NCBI GenBank assembly: GCA_016197345.1
Contig: JACPVY010000095.1
Coordinates: 1 to 6,236, forward strand
Length of the DNA: 6,236 nt
Reading direction: 5' to 3'
Source of the DNA: Burkholderiales bacterium
Lineage (GTDB): Bacteria; Pseudomonadota; Gammaproteobacteria; Burkholderiales; Burkholderiaceae_D
The translations under genes were made by a program, and so were the position numbers. The notes under the pieces are model-generated. The model had not been told where the DNA came from and searched no databases. It worked only from the letters and a program-made list of their open reading frames with translations. Shown here piece after piece: positions 6,199-6,236 of the stretch; within the stretch, counting starts at the first letter, position 1; each line of letters starts with the position of its first letter.

Positions 6199-6236
6199 AT
6201 GCGAGTCAGGATAGCCATTGCTGCAATGACGCCATT
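6199..6236 (+). CDS. Possible start of a rightward gene, cut by window edge
   Basis: From the ATG at 6199 the frame is open to the edge (12 codons: MRVRIAIAAMTP). A basic start followed by small hydrophobic residues could be a signal peptide or a buried first strand. The ribosome binding site is weak (AAAAGA upstream). Twelve codons cannot identify a product, and the frame could close just past the edge. Confidence 0.3.
   Translation, partial: MRVRIAIAAMTP

Noticed and set aside
1..6236. CRISPR array, tRNA, rRNA, insertion sequence, toxin-antitoxin or defence genes
   Set aside because: I looked on both strands for spaced direct repeats, transposase motifs and paired small genes and found none that hold up.

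Overview
The window reads as an ordinary chromosomal segment of a betaproteobacterium, most likely Burkholderiales and perhaps Oxalobacteraceae-like. This rests on three things: moderate GC, a DnaE-accessory chi gene (holC) followed by a Pro/Ala-rich protein resembling the Burkholderiales DUF2486 family, and DUF4124 and DadA sequences that look Burkholderiales-like. The assignment is inferred from protein resemblance recalled without a search.

Left half (1-4087, all + strand): a 5'-truncated M3 metallopeptidase gene (oligopeptidase A, prlC/opdA) runs in from the left edge. It is followed by an exported DUF4124-glutaredoxin protein, DNA polymerase III subunit chi (holC), and a low-complexity protein with three copies of a short IP(V/I)(V/L)T motif and a helical C-terminus. 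Gaps are 48, 12 and 84 bp and no terminator is visible between the genes, so they may be co-transcribed. Their jobs differ (cytosolic peptide turnover, envelope thiol chemistry, replication clamp-loader), so shared transcription need not mean a shared pathway.

Middle (4088-5490): an AT-rich spacer leads directly into a DadA-type D-amino-acid dehydrogenase reading frame. That frame lacks about the first 105 residues, including the whole N-terminal FAD-binding motif, and has no convincing start codon or ribosome binding site. It is best read as a deletion-derived pseudogene. After it comes a gene-free stretch of about 284 bp carrying a REP-like palindromic element.

Right end (5491-6236): a minus-strand gene encodes a small secreted protein of unknown function with a clear signal peptide. 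It is followed by a 210-bp upstream region that may also hold the promoter of a rightward gene starting at 6199 and cut by the window edge.

I saw no tRNA, rRNA, CRISPR array, transposase, phage gene or defence system. The most interesting items are the truncated dadA with a promoter-like hexamer at its break, the repeat-motif protein beside holC, and the palindromic element.
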